Below are positions 27,411 through 36,644 of a stretch of DNA of 64,000 nt, piece by piece. The notes beneath the pieces were generated by a model that made no database searches, was not told the origin of the DNA, and saw only the letters and a program-made list of their open reading frames with translations. The position numbers and the translations under genes were made by a program. Every line of letters begins with the position of its first letter. Within the stretch, counting starts at the first letter, position 1. The stretch spans positions 372,001 to 436,000 of the forward strand of contig NZ_JADOUS010000002.1 in assembly GCF_015752045.1 (NCBI RefSeq). Reading direction: 5' to 3'. Origin of the DNA: Arthrobacter_D sp015752045. GTDB taxonomy: Bacteria > Actinomycetota > Actinomycetes > Actinomycetales > Micrococcaceae.

Positions 27411-27423
27411 GCGTAAATTGCGC
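27411..27423. promoter_or_regulatory. LacI-type operator-like palindrome before the amylase
   Basis: GCGTAA-A-TTGCGC is a near-perfect palindrome (one mismatch) with the central TTGCGC/GCGCAA shape common to LacI-family operators in actinomycetes. It is 65 bases upstream of the alpha-amylase start, where a maltose-type repressor would be expected. No LacI-family gene is in the window, so the regulator would act in trans. Confidence 0.35.
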
Positions 27424-27487
27424 GCGGAGGATTGACTCGCCGTGTGACGTCAGACACGCTGGTGCCTGACCCCCAGAAGGAGACCCC

Positions 27488-30205
27488 GTGAAACCACGCC
27501 ACGCCACCGTCGTCGTGCTGACCGCCCTTGTTGCCGGTTCCGTCGCCGCACCACCCGCTTTCTCCGCCCCGAAGAGCCCCTCCGACTCCTCCTCCGCGTC
27601 GGCCCAGCACTCGCTGCGCTCCGCCGTCACGGACGAGAACTTCTACTTCGTCATGGCCGACCGCTTCCAGAACGGCAGCACGGCCAACGACGACGGCGGC
27701 CTCGGCCCCGATCCGTCCGTCTCCGGCTTCGACCCCACCCGGAAGGGCTACTACAACGGCGGCGACCTCAAGGGCCTGCTCCAGGAGCTCGACTACATCC
27801 AGGGCATGGGCACCACCTCCATCTGGCTCACCCCGAGCTTCAAGAACCGCGCCGTGCAGCCGGAGGACAACTCGGCCGGCTACCACGGCTACTGGATCAC
27901 CGACTTCACGCAGATCGATCCGCACCTCGGCACCAACGAGGACCTCAAGACGCTCATCGACGCCGCACACGCGCGGGGGATGAAGGTCTACTTCGACATC
28001 ATCACCAACCACACCGCGGACGTGATCGGCTACGACGCCGGCGAGCGCGCGCCCTACATCTCCAAGGACGAGCAGCCGTACCGCGACGCCGACGGCACCG
28101 CGTTCGACGACCGCGACTACGCGGGCACGGACACCTTCCCCGAGCTCGACGCCGAGACCTCCTTCCCGTACATCCCGGTGGTGCCGGAGGCCGACAAGGA
28201 CCTCAAGGTCCCCGAGTGGCTGAACGATCCCACGCTCTACCACAACCGCGGCGACACGACCTTCGCGGGCGAGGACTCCTTCTACGGCGACTTCTTCGGC
28301 CTCGACGACCTCTCGACCGAGCACCCCGTGGTGGTGGACGGCATGATCGACATCTACAAGACCTGGATCGCCGACTTCGGCGTGGACGGCTTCCGGATCG
28401 ACACCATGAAGCACGTCAATGACGAGTTCTGGCAGGAGTTCGGCCCCGAGGTGCTCTCCTATGCCCAGGCGCAGGGCAAGGACGAGTTCTTCATGTTCGG
28501 CGAGGTCTTCGACACCACGAAGTCCTTCACGTCGCAGTTCACCACGCGCAACCGCATGCAGTCGGTCCTCGACTTCCCGTTCCAGGCCGCAGCCCGCGGC
28601 TACGCCTCGCAGGGCGCGCCGGCAACCGACCTCGAGCGCTTCTTCGCCGGCGACGACTGGTACACGGACGCCGATTCCAACGCCTACAGCCTGCCCACCT
28701 TCCTCGGGAACCACGACATGGGCCGGATCGGCAGCTTCATCGCGAGCGACAACCCCGGTGCCGCCGACGACGAGCTGGTGGCCCGGGACACCCTTGCACA
28801 CGAACTGATGTACTTCTCGCGCGGCAACCCGGTGATCTACTACGGCGACGAGCAGGGGTTCACGGGCCCCGGCGGCGACCAGGATGCGCGGCAGACGCTG
28901 TTCGCGAGCCAGGTCCCCGAGTACCTCGACGACGACCTGCTGGGCACCGACGCGACCCACGCCACGGACACCTTCGACCCGGCCCACCCCCTGTACCAGG
29001 GCATCGCGACCCTGGCCGACGTCACCGCGGAGCACCCTGCCCTGCGCAACGGCGCCCACCAGCACCGGTACGCCTCGGACGGCCCGGGCATCTACGCGTT
29101 CTCCCGGACCGATGCGAAGGACCAGCGCGAGTACGTGGTGGCGCTGAACAACAGCACCGAGCCGAAGACCGCGGCCATCCCCACCTACGCCGGCAAGCGC
29201 ACCTTCGGCCTCGTCTACGGCGACGCGCCGAAGCACGCGAAGTCCGCGGCGGACGGCGCCCTCACCGTCACGGTCCCCGCGTTGTCCACGGTGGTCTACG
29301 AGCTGTCGGGGAAGATCCCGAACTCCAAGGCCGCACCGGCGATCAGCCTGCAGAAGCCGGCACCCGCCGCCGAGGACAACGGCCGCATGAAGGTGTCCGC
29401 CGACGTCGCCGGCTCCTCGTTCTACGAGGTCACCTTCGAGGCCCGCACCCCGGGCGCACCGTGGACGAGCATCGGCACGGACGACAACGCGCCGTACGGC
29501 GTCTACCACGACACGAGCGCCCTGCCGGCCGGATCGGCCGTGGAGTACCGCGCCGTGGTCCTCGACAACGCGCGCCACACGCGGACCTCCGCGGCGGCGT
29601 CGGCCACCGTGGCGCAGCCGCGGCTGACGATGGGCCTGCCCGCCGAGGGCACGCAGGTGCAGGGCGACGTCGAGGTCACGGCCACCGCGAGCCCGGAGAA
29701 CTCGGAGTACGCCGTGACCCTCGAGCGCAGCATCGCCGGCGGGGCCTGGACGGCCATCGGCTCGGACGACTCGTCGCCGACCTACACCGCCGTCGACGAT
29801 CTCGCGGCCCTCGACCTCGCCGAAGGCACCGAGGTCCGGTACCGCGCCGTGCTCGGCACGTCGGTGAGCGACATCAGGACCGTGAGGGTCGGCTCGGTCA
29901 TCGAGCAGCCCGGCACCGTCGCGGTGGCCGGCAGCCTCGACTCCGAGCTGGGCTGCGGCGGGGACTGGGATCCGGCGTGCGACCAGGCGCAGATGACGTT
30001 CGACGACGCATCGCAGACCTGGATCCTCGAGGTCGCGGACCTGCCCGCCGGTAGCTACGAGTACAAGGCGGCTCTCGACCGCGGCTGGACCGAGAACTAC
30101 GGTGCCGGCGGCGGCCGTGACGGCAGCAACATCGTGCTCCAGCACGCGGGCGGTCCGGTCACCTTCGTGTACGACCACCGCACGCACGTGATCACCACGC
30201 GCTAG
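27488..30205 (+). CDS. Secreted GH13 alpha-amylase with C-terminal beta-sandwich domains
   Basis: The 905-residue enzyme hydrolyses alpha-1,4-glucans outside the cell. A signal peptide (residues 1-27, 'VAAPPAFSA') precedes a GH13 barrel. The catalytic triad is Asp305 in 'GFRIDTMKHV', Glu339 in 'FMFGEVFD' and Asp410 in 'FLGNHDMG'. After a barrel-closing beta domain there are two Ig/fibronectin-like repeats that resemble each other ('PWTSIGTDDNAPYGVY', 'AWTAIGSDDSSPTYTA'). Last comes a pullulanase X25-like module ('GSLDSELGCGGDWDPAC'). The start is a GTG at 27488 with AGAAGGAG upstream. No sorting signal is present, so it should be released. Confidence 0.94.
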   Translation: MKPRHATVVVLTALVAGSVAAPPAFSAPKSPSDSSSASAQHSLRSAVTDENFYFVMADRFQNGSTANDDGGLGPDPSVSGFDPTRKGYYNGGDLKGLLQELDYIQGMGTTSIWLTPSFKNRAVQPEDNSAGYHGYWITDFTQIDPHLGTNEDLKTLIDAAHARGMKVYFDIITNHTADVIGYDAGERAPYISKDEQPYRDADGTAFDDRDYAGTDTFPELDAETSFPYIPVVPEADKDLKVPEWLNDPTLYHNRGDTTFAGEDSFYGDFFGLDDLSTEHPVVVDGMIDIYKTWIADFGVDGFRIDTMKHVNDEFWQEFGPEVLSYAQAQGKDEFFMFGEVFDTTKSFTSQFTTRNRMQSVLDFPFQAAARGYASQGAPATDLERFFAGDDWYTDADSNAYSLPTFLGNHDMGRIGSFIASDNPGAADDELVARDTLAHELMYFSRGNPVIYYGDEQGFTGPGGDQDARQTLFASQVPEYLDDDLLGTDATHATDTFDPAHPLYQGIATLADVTAEHPALRNGAHQHRYASDGPGIYAFSRTDAKDQREYVVALNNSTEPKTAAIPTYAGKRTFGLVYGDAPKHAKSAADGALTVTVPALSTVVYELSGKIPNSKAAPAISLQKPAPAAEDNGRMKVSADVAGSSFYEVTFEARTPGAPWTSIGTDDNAPYGVYHDTSALPAGSAVEYRAVVLDNARHTRTSAAASATVAQPRLTMGLPAEGTQVQGDVEVTATASPENSEYAVTLERSIAGGAWTAIGSDDSSPTYTAVDDLAALDLAEGTEVRYRAVLGTSVSDIRTVRVGSVIEQPGTVAVAGSLDSELGCGGDWDPACDQAQMTFDDASQTWILEVADLPAGSYEYKAALDRGWTENYGAGGGRDGSNIVLQHAGGPVTFVYDHRTHVITTR

Positions 30206-30225
30206 CTCGTCGGGAGCGCCTGCAC

Positions 30226-30257
30226 CGACGGCCGGGACCGCGAGGTCCCGGCCGTCG
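30226..30257. terminator. Bidirectional terminator between the amylase and corA
   Basis: Perfect 14-bp stem (CGACGGCCGGGACC and complement; arms 30226-30239 and 30244-30257) around a GCGA loop, between convergent genes. Confidence 0.87.
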
Positions 30258-30283
30258 TCATGTCCGGGGGTGGAGGGGGTGCG

Positions 30284-31300
30284 CTAGAGCCAGTCGTTCC
30301 GCTTGAAGGCCCAGTACAGGCCGCCGCCCATCGCGACCATGAGCAGCAGCGCGAACGGATAGCCGAGCATCCAGTGGAGCTCGGGCATGGTGTCGAAGTT
30401 CATGCCGTAGATCGAGGCGATCAGGGTCGGTGCGAAGAGGATCGCCGCCCAGGAGGAGATGCGCTTGACCTCCTCGCCCTGCCGGAGCGACGTCTCCGTC
30501 AGGCGTGTCATCTCCTCGTTCTGCCGCTGGGCCACGAGGGTGGAGTGGACCGTCAGGGCGTTCTGCAGCAGCGTGCGGAACGTGTTGACGCGCTCGACGA
30601 CGCGGATCACGTGGTCCTGCACGTCCCGGAGGTTCCGCGCGAGTTCGTCGTCCATCCGGTACTTGTCGGACCCCCGGAGCAGGGCGTCCATCATGGCCTG
30701 CAGGGGCTGGGTGGCGCGCTGGAACTCGATGACCTCGCGGTGCAGTTCGTAGATCCTCCGCGTGACGTCCGGCGCTCCCCCGAACAGTTCGTTCTCGATC
30801 TCGTCGATGTCGTTCTCGAGGCCGTGCACCACGGGCCCGTACTCGTCCACCACCTGGTCGAGCATCGCGTACAGGACGGCCTGCGGGCCCGTGGAGAGCA
30901 GCTCCGGGTCCGCCTCGAGCCGGCGGCGGACGATCCCGAGGTCCGGGGATTCGGCGTGCCGGATGGTGACCACGAAGTCCTGGCCGATGAAGATGTGCAG
31001 CTCGCCGAACTCCACCTTCTCCTCGGCGTCGAGGTAGCGGGCCGGCCGCAGCACCACGAACAGGGTGTCGCCGTAGCGCTCGAGCTTCGCGCGCTGGTGC
31101 CCGTTGGTGGCGTCCTCGACGGCGAGGGGATGCAGGCCGAACTCGGTCTCGACCGCCCGGATCTCGTCCCGCTCGGGCCGGTAGAGGCCGATCCACCCCA
31201 TGCCGCCGCTGTCCCGCATCAGCTCGAATGTCTGGTCCAGGGTCTCCGGGTTGATGCGCTTCCTGCCGCCGACGTAGACGGCGTTCGCGACCAGCGGCAT
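30284..31300 (-). CDS. corA: CorA-family magnesium/divalent metal transporter
   Basis: From the ATG at 31300 the protein has 338 residues. It consists of the large cytosolic N-terminal funnel domain with long helices ('VVDEYGPVVHGLENDIDEIENEL') and two C-terminal membrane helices with the signature 'YGMNF' at the end of the first. It forms a pentameric Mg2+ (or Co2+) channel in the membrane. The start is one base after the purN stop; a longer in-frame start would run into purN. It ends at the terminator shared with the amylase. Confidence 0.94.
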   Translation of the reverse strand: MPLVANAVYVGGRKRINPETLDQTFELMRDSGGMGWIGLYRPERDEIRAVETEFGLHPLAVEDATNGHQRAKLERYGDTLFVVLRPARYLDAEEKVEFGELHIFIGQDFVVTIRHAESPDLGIVRRRLEADPELLSTGPQAVLYAMLDQVVDEYGPVVHGLENDIDEIENELFGGAPDVTRRIYELHREVIEFQRATQPLQAMMDALLRGSDKYRMDDELARNLRDVQDHVIRVVERVNTFRTLLQNALTVHSTLVAQRQNEEMTRLTETSLRQGEEVKRISSWAAILFAPTLIASIYGMNFDTMPELHWMLGYPFALLLMVAMGGGLYWAFKRNDWL

Positions 31301-31301
31301 G

Positions 31302-31892
31302 TCAGGCGCCGGCCCGGTCGGAGCCCGCAGCATCGCCGGCAAGCCCGGCGAGGGTCTCGATGAGGAGCCTGCGCTCCTCCCCCTTGATCCGCTCGTGCAG
31401 CGTCTCCTCGGTGTCTCCGGGCAGCACGGCGACGGCGGCCTGGGCGAGGATGGGCCCCGTGTCCACGCCCGCGTCGGCGATCATGACGGTGCAGCCCGTC
31501 ACCTTCACGCCGTAGGCCAGGGCGTCGCGGACGCCGTGGGCGCCCGGGAAGCTCGGCAGGAGCGCCGGGTGGGTGTTGAGGTAGCGGTCGGGGAACGCAT
31601 CGAGGAAGTGCTGGTCGACGATCCGCATGAACCCCGAGGACACCACGTAGTCCGGCTCGTACGCGGCGACGGCCCCGGTGAGGGCGCGGTTCCAGTCCGC
31701 CCGTTCCCCGTACTGCCGGAAGTCCACCTCGAACGTCGGGATCCCGGCCGCTGCCGCACGCCGGATGCCGCCCGTACCCGGGCGGTCGGCCCCGACCGCG
31801 GCGATGGTGACGGCGAGACGGCCCTCGGCGACGGCGTCGATCACGGCCTGGAGGTTCGATCCGGAGCCGGAAACGAGGACGACGATACGCAT
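31302..31892 (-). CDS. purN: Phosphoribosylglycinamide formyltransferase
   Basis: PurN formylates GAR with 10-formyl-THF in purine synthesis. The 196-residue protein has 'VVLVSGSGSNLQAVIDA' at the N-terminus. The catalytic Asn/His/Asp set is in 'YLNTHPALLPSFPG' and 'DAGVDTGPILAQ'. It is separated from purH by 6 kb but stays near DUF6350, its usual actinomycete neighbour, so local rearrangement is likely. It runs into corA with a one-base gap. Confidence 0.96.
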   Translation of the reverse strand: MRIVVLVSGSGSNLQAVIDAVAEGRLAVTIAAVGADRPGTGGIRRAAAAGIPTFEVDFRQYGERADWNRALTGAVAAYEPDYVVSSGFMRIVDQHFLDAFPDRYLNTHPALLPSFPGAHGVRDALAYGVKVTGCTVMIADAGVDTGPILAQAAVAVLPGDTEETLHERIKGEERRLLIETLAGLAGDAAGSDRAGA

Positions 31893-31931
31893 GACTCAAC
31901 CTTAGGGTCTCGCCTCGCCTAGGGTTGAACC

Positions 31932-32393
31932 ATGGCAAGGCGAGGAACCACGAAGCAGCAGGACACCGACCAGGCCGGACCGCGAGGTCCCGGGACCGGG
32001 CCGAAGGCACCGGACGACCCCGCGACGGCGCGTACCGCGTCCGCCAAGTTCTGGCTGCGCCTGTTCCTCCTGGCACTGCTGGGTGCGTCGCTGACCAGCA
32101 GCCTGGTGCTGCCGTGGAAGGTGCTCGCGCTCGTCCTGGCGCTGTTCGCCCTCGCCGCCGGCGTCGTCGGACTCGTCAAGGCCATCGGCGCGGGACTCCC
32201 CCGCTTCGTCGTGCTCGCGACGTCCCTCGGCCTGGCAGCCGCCCTGTTCCTCACGGCGGGTACCGCCGCGTCGGTGCTCCTCTGGCCCATCACCCGGACC
32301 TACGAGGACTGCATGTCCCGCGCGCTGACCCTGCAGGCGCAGAGCGACTGCGAGGACGGCCTGCGGAGCCTCGACGGGTTCGGCGGCGCGTAG
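31932..32393 (+). CDS. Small three-helix membrane protein of unknown function
   Basis: The 153-residue protein has a 40-residue charged, Pro/Gly-rich N-terminus and three hydrophobic segments: 'FWLRLFLLALLGASLTSSLV', 'VLALVLALFALAAGVVGLV' and 'FVVLATSLGLAAALFLTAG'. A short Cys-containing tail follows ('YEDCMSRALTLQAQSDCEDG'), whose two cysteines could form a disulfide outside the cell. It diverges from purN with a 39-base gap and converges on the DUF6350 gene with three bases between. I do not recognise the family. Confidence 0.8.
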   Translation: MARRGTTKQQDTDQAGPRGPGTGPKAPDDPATARTASAKFWLRLFLLALLGASLTSSLVLPWKVLALVLALFALAAGVVGLVKAIGAGLPRFVVLATSLGLAAALFLTAGTAASVLLWPITRTYEDCMSRALTLQAQSDCEDGLRSLDGFGGA

Positions 32394-32396
32394 GGC

Positions 32397-33686
32397 TCAG
32401 CGCCGCCGTGGCTCCCGCTCGAGCAGGGGTGCGAGGGCGTGCCCGAGCAGGGCGCCGACCGCCACCTCCAGTGCGAACCACAGGCCGACCGCCAGCGGGT
32501 CGGGCCCCAGGTCGGTGAAGCGGCCCAGACCGAGCGAGGCGCGGGAGAGGAGGGCGACGGCGGCGCCGCCCAGCCCGGCCGTGATGCCGATGAGTCCGGC
32601 GAGCGCGAGGGTCGACGCCGTCGCGGTGAGCCATCGCCTGCTGCTGTGCAGCACGAGCCATTCGTCGAAGTGGTTCTCGCCCTCACGGAAGAACCACCAG
32701 CCCGCGAGGAGCCCGGCGAGGACCGGGATGGCCAGGGCCGCGTACCCGTACTCGAGCGGGCCGGCCGGGAGCGCGCCGAGGATGGGCAGGGCGGGCAGGG
32801 GGCCGACGGTGCTGGCCAGCGGCGTGAGGGAACTCCCCGTCCCGAGGGCGAAGCCCGCGCCCGTGGACCAGGCCATGGTCCACAGGGCGACGTTCGGCAG
32901 GAGCCCGAGCTGGAGCAGGGTGATGACGGACGCTCCGGCGATCCCGCCGTCGATGCGTTCGTAGATCGCGGCGATGCCCGCCCAGTTCAGCCCGATCGCG
33001 ACGGAGAGCAGGGCAGCCGAGAGGCACGCGGCGACCAGCACGGCGACGAACCCCGAGCGGACGATCGACCAGGCGTAGGACCCCGCCCAGCGGGAGTGCT
33101 GACTGGCGCGGCCCACCCAGGCCGCGAAGTCCACGCCCACCAGGCGGCTCCAGGCGCCCGCCTCCCGGTAGGCGCCGGTGATCAGCCCGATCCCGGCGGA
33201 CACGGGAGGGATCAGGGCGCCCGCCGCGAGCGGGACGGAGGCGTCCGGGGTCGTGGACACGTACGCGATGCCCGCGCCGATGGCCGCGTAGGTGATCAGG
33301 GCGCCGAGCAGCACCTGCCAGAGCTGGTCCGTGTAGGAGGCCCGGGCGAGGCGGCGCCCCGCACGCCAGGCGAGGAACAGCGGGACGAGCACCAGGCCGA
33401 GGGGGATGACGTGCAGCAGCCCCGACGACGCCTCGGCCCCGGCCACACCCGGCGGGAACTGCAGCACGAGGGGCACGCCGTGCATGACCAGCCAGCCCTG
33501 GCCGGCCAGGCGGGCGGCGGACTCCGCCGTCCGGTCCGCGAATCCGCCGGTGAACCACACGGCGGCGACCGGCAGCAGCACGAGCAGGGCCGAGATCACG
33601 GCGGCCTGTCCGAGTTCGAGCACCCCCTGGAGCCACAGGGGCATGGGAAGGGCACGGGGCTTGGTGGGGATTTTCATCCCTTCCAT
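32397..33686 (-). CDS. DUF6350-family multi-pass membrane protein
   Basis: The 429-residue protein has about ten membrane segments in pairs, starting with 'GVLELGQAAVISALLVLLPVAAVWF' and with the conserved 'GGFADRTAESAARLAGQGWLVMHGVPL' loop split between helices. Length, layout and the position near purN match the DUF6350 family of actinomycetes, sometimes called cell-division-linked but without proven function. The start is the ATG at 33686; another at 33677 is possible. Upstream in-frame codons to 33815 read as Arg-rich non-coding sequence. Confidence 0.85.
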   Translation of the reverse strand: MEGMKIPTKPRALPMPLWLQGVLELGQAAVISALLVLLPVAAVWFTGGFADRTAESAARLAGQGWLVMHGVPLVLQFPPGVAGAEASSGLLHVIPLGLVLVPLFLAWRAGRRLARASYTDQLWQVLLGALITYAAIGAGIAYVSTTPDASVPLAAGALIPPVSAGIGLITGAYREAGAWSRLVGVDFAAWVGRASQHSRWAGSYAWSIVRSGFVAVLVAACLSAALLSVAIGLNWAGIAAIYERIDGGIAGASVITLLQLGLLPNVALWTMAWSTGAGFALGTGSSLTPLASTVGPLPALPILGALPAGPLEYGYAALAIPVLAGLLAGWWFFREGENHFDEWLVLHSSRRWLTATASTLALAGLIGITAGLGGAAVALLSRASLGLGRFTDLGPDPLAVGLWFALEVAVGALLGHALAPLLEREPRRR

Positions 33687-33768
33687 GGTGCCACCGGCAC
33701 GAGCTCCCGGCGCCCACCGACGCGGGGTACACAGGGCGCGGGGGCGGCGCGGGGCGGCGCGGCGCTGC

Positions 33769-34548
33769 TCATCCGAAGATGTCGAGGAGGCCCTTGACCA
33801 CGGCGAGGCCCGCACCGATGAACGCGATCACGATGACGAACAGGCGGGCCTGGTCGTCACGGACGAAGCGGCCGAGCTTCTCCCCGGCGAAGATGCCGGC
33901 CACGATGGCCAGTCCGATCGCGAGCCACATCCACGGCGCGAGGACAGGCGCCTGGGCCGGATCGAGGAGCAGTTTCGTGACGAGCGTGACCGTGCCGATG
34001 CAGACGAAGAAGGGCTGGAGTGTCGCGGCGAAGGGCCGCTGGGGCCAGCGCGCGAGGAGGGCGTAGGCACTGACGGCGGGACCGCCGACCCCGGCCATCG
34101 AGTTGGTGACGCCGGCGGCGAAGCCCGCGACCGCCTTCGGCGTATTGCCGCGCACCACGACGTCGGACCGCTGGAGCACCAGCGAGACGGTCAGTGCCAC
34201 GAGGACCACGGCGCCGACCGTGACGGACAGCGGCGCGGACGGGAGGGCCACCGCGAGGAAGGACCCCGGGACGGACCCGAACAGGGAGGGGACGACGAGC
34301 CAGCGGAACATGCTCCAGTCGATGTCCTTCCAGACCCTGCCCACGATGATGGCCGAGGACACCACGCCGCAGAGGTTCACGAGGAGGACGCCCTCGTGCG
34401 GCCCGAGGATGATCACGAGGAACGGGGCGATCAGCAGCGCGAAGCCCAGGCCGGCGATACGCTGCGCGATGGCCCCCACGAGGATCGAGGCCAGCACGAT
34501 GCAGAAGATGCCGAGAGTCACCCAGCCACAGTACGCCCAGGCAACCAT
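33769..34548 (-). CDS. TSUP-family transporter (TauE/SafE-like)
   Basis: An eight-helix membrane protein of 259 residues with the two repeated half-motifs of the TauE/SafE (TSUP) family: 'ILVGAIAQRIAGLGFALLIAPFLV' and 'GFAAGVTNSMAGVGGPAVSAYAL'. Members export sulfite, sulfoacetate or other organic anions. The ATG at 34548 is preferred; a longer start at 34623 would overlap the divergent DUF1684 gene. The substrate is not indicated by the neighbours. Confidence 0.9.
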   Translation of the reverse strand: MVAWAYCGWVTLGIFCIVLASILVGAIAQRIAGLGFALLIAPFLVIILGPHEGVLLVNLCGVVSSAIIVGRVWKDIDWSMFRWLVVPSLFGSVPGSFLAVALPSAPLSVTVGAVVLVALTVSLVLQRSDVVVRGNTPKAVAGFAAGVTNSMAGVGGPAVSAYALLARWPQRPFAATLQPFFVCIGTVTLVTKLLLDPAQAPVLAPWMWLAIGLAIVAGIFAGEKLGRFVRDDQARLFVIVIAFIGAGLAVVKGLLDIFG

Positions 34549-34594
34549 CAAGTCGGTCCCGGGCCGCCCAGCACCCCGGCGGTACGCTGGGGCC

Positions 34595-35230
34595 ATGACG
34601 GCCCTCACCACCGCACTGGCCACCGCCGACTGGCGCCGGCGCGTCTTCCGCCTCTACGGCGACGTGCGCGAGCACGCAGCGTCGGAGTCGCCCGAGGCCG
34701 CCCACGCCACGTGGCGGGACGGCCGCGACGAGCTGTTCCGCAGCCACCCGGCGTCGGCCCTCAAGGACCGCGCGAAGGAGTCCTTCGCAGGGCTCGCGGT
34801 GGCACCCTATGACCCGGCCTTCCGGTTCGAGGCCGAACTGGACGACGACGGCGCGGGCCAGGAGATGGACGTCGCGACCGGCACGGACGGCGTCGTGCCG
34901 TTCCGCCGACTCGGCAGCGTGCTGCTCCCCGGGCTCGGGAAGCTCGCCCTGTGGAAGCTCGGCTCCTACGGTGGTGGCCTGTTCCTCCCCCTGCGCGACG
35001 GCACGTCGGGCCGGCCCGGCGGCGCGTACGGCGGCGGGCGCTACGTGCTGGACACCGTCAAGGGCGCCCACCTGGGCGAGGGACTCGAGCCCTGGCGCCT
35101 CGTGGTGGACCTCAACTTCGCCTACAACCCGTCCTGCGCCTACGACGAGGAGTGGGCCTGCCCCCTGCCCGGTCCGGACAACCGGCTCGCGGACGACGTC
35201 CCCGTGGGCGAGCTCTACCGGGAGTACTGA
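34595..35230 (+). CDS. DUF1684-family protein
   Basis: The 211-residue cytosolic protein carries the hallmarks of DUF1684: 'WRDGRDELFRSHPASAL', then 'LAVAPYDPAFRFEAEL', 'GGGRYVLDTVKGAHLG' and the C-terminal 'DLNFAYNPSCAYDEEWACPLPGPDNRL' region (positions 35109-35190), with two conserved cysteines. The family is widespread and has no assigned reaction. The ATG at 34595 diverges from the TSUP gene with a 46-base gap. Confidence 0.9.
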   Translation: MTALTTALATADWRRRVFRLYGDVREHAASESPEAAHATWRDGRDELFRSHPASALKDRAKESFAGLAVAPYDPAFRFEAELDDDGAGQEMDVATGTDGVVPFRRLGSVLLPGLGKLALWKLGSYGGGLFLPLRDGTSGRPGGAYGGGRYVLDTVKGAHLGEGLEPWRLVVDLNFAYNPSCAYDEEWACPLPGPDNRLADDVPVGELYREY

Positions 35231-35325
35231 CCCCGGCACCGGACGGGGCCCCATTTCGCCGGACGTTCACCCCGCCGCCACGCCCCGGTGATCCGCCCGG
35301 CGCGTCCGCGGGCGAGGGTTGGGGC

Positions 35326-36522
35326 GTGAGGATAGCCATCGTCGCAGAATCGTTCCTGCCCCACATGAACGGGGTCACCCACTCGCTGCTCAAGGTGCTC
35401 GCCCACCTGCGCGCCCGAGGCGACGACGTGCTGGTGATCGCGCCGGCGTCGTCCCGGCTCGACGCACCGGCGCCGTCCCGGGTGGAGGGCTTCCCCGTCC
35501 ACCTCCTCCCGTCCGTCGCCCTGTCGGGGTACGCCGACGTCCGGCTGGCCGCCGGGACGGTCACCCGCGTACGCCGCATCCTCGCCGCGTTCGGGCCCGA
35601 CGTCGTCCATGTCGCCTCGCCGTTCGTCCTCGGCTGGCGCGCCGTGCAGGCGTGCGGGCAGCTCGGCATCCCCACGGTCTCCGTCTACCAGACCGAGGTG
35701 CCGGCGTACGCCGCCCGGTACGGCGTCCCCTGGCTCGAGCCGCTGCTGTGGCAGCGCGTCGAGAACATCCACGACGCCTCCACCCTCACCCTCGTGCCGT
35801 CCACCTTCGCGCTGGACCAGCTGCGGTCCCGCGGCGTGCAGCGGCTCAACCTGTGGCGGCGCGGCGTCGACACCGAACGGTTCTCGCCCACCCGGTACGA
35901 CGCCGCATGGCGGGCGACCGTCGCGGAGCCGCACGAGCGCATCATCGGCTACGTGGGCCGGCTCGCGGCGGAGAAGCAGGTCGAGGATCTCGCCGTGCTC
36001 GACTCCCTGCCGGGGACACGGCTCGTGATCGTCGGCTCCGGGCCGCAGCGGGAGAGCCTCCGGGCCCGGCTGCCGAGGGCGCACTTCGCCGGGTTCCAGG
36101 GCGGAGCGGACCTCGCCCGCAGGCTCGCGTCCTTCGACCTCTTCGTCCACCCCGGCGAGTCCGAGACGTTCTGCCAGACCATCCAGGAGGCCATGGCGTG
36201 CGGCGTCCCGGTCGTCGCCGTAGGCCGGGGCGGCCCCCTGGACCTCGTGGACGCGTCGCGTACGGGCTGGACGTACACCCCCGGCGACCTGCAGGGCCTG
36301 CGCACCGCCGTCGTCGACCTCGTCGGCGACGACGCCAAGCGCCGCGCGTTCGGCCGGGCGGCGCGCGCCTCGGTCCAGGGGCGCACCTGGCCCGTCCTCT
36401 GCGAGCAGCTGGTGACCTACTACGAGAAGGCCATCACGGTGCAGGGACGCCGGGCCCAGCTCGCCGGCACCGGGGCCGCCGGCGTCACGGACAGGGCGCG
36501 GCGGGCACCCCGGCACGACTGA
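35326..36522 (+). CDS. GT4-family glycosyltransferase (MgtA/PimB-like mannosyltransferase)
   Basis: A 398-residue GT-B retaining glycosyltransferase. The N-terminal 'IVAESFLPHMNGVTHSLLKVL' and the donor-binding 'HPGESETFCQTIQEAMACGVPVVA' are as in GDP-mannose-dependent mannosyltransferases such as MgtA. The expected reaction is transfer of mannose or a related sugar to a glycolipid at the inner membrane face. The start is a GTG at 35326. The Stealth gene lies 120 bases downstream in the same direction, which suggests joint work on an envelope glycan. Confidence 0.92.
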   Translation: MRIAIVAESFLPHMNGVTHSLLKVLAHLRARGDDVLVIAPASSRLDAPAPSRVEGFPVHLLPSVALSGYADVRLAAGTVTRVRRILAAFGPDVVHVASPFVLGWRAVQACGQLGIPTVSVYQTEVPAYAARYGVPWLEPLLWQRVENIHDASTLTLVPSTFALDQLRSRGVQRLNLWRRGVDTERFSPTRYDAAWRATVAEPHERIIGYVGRLAAEKQVEDLAVLDSLPGTRLVIVGSGPQRESLRARLPRAHFAGFQGGADLARRLASFDLFVHPGESETFCQTIQEAMACGVPVVAVGRGGPLDLVDASRTGWTYTPGDLQGLRTAVVDLVGDDAKRRAFGRAARASVQGRTWPVLCEQLVTYYEKAITVQGRRAQLAGTGAAGVTDRARRAPRHD

Positions 36523-36602
36523 TCCGCGGACCCGGAGGGCTGGACTCGGCTCCCCGGAGGCGGTATGGTGCGCAGTCGCAATCGCCACGCGTGCGCAGGC
36601 TC

Positions 36603-36644
36603 TATCATGGGAGCAAACCCACCCACTCTTCGGAGGTTCCGATT
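36603..36644 (+). promoter_or_regulatory. Probable promoter box and ATT start site of the Stealth gene
   Basis: TATCAT (36603-36608) could be a -10 box. CGGAGG at 36631-36636 is a strong ribosome site, and five bases later stands ATT (36642-36644), in frame with the Stealth protein. No ATG, GTG or TTG is at a usable distance from this site in that frame; the nearest upstream start is a GTG at 36591 with no ribosome site. The best reading is initiation at ATT, or a mutated GTG/ATG. Confidence 0.5.

Noticed and set aside
26612..30187. A 1,191-codon open frame on the minus strand opposite the amylase
   Set aside because: It is a shadow of high GC: low-complexity Gly/Val/Arg translation with no domain, while the plus strand encodes a full GH13 enzyme with all catalytic residues.
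31219..32076. A 285-codon minus-strand frame across purN and its spacer
   Set aside because: Arg/Pro-rich shadow of purN in another frame.
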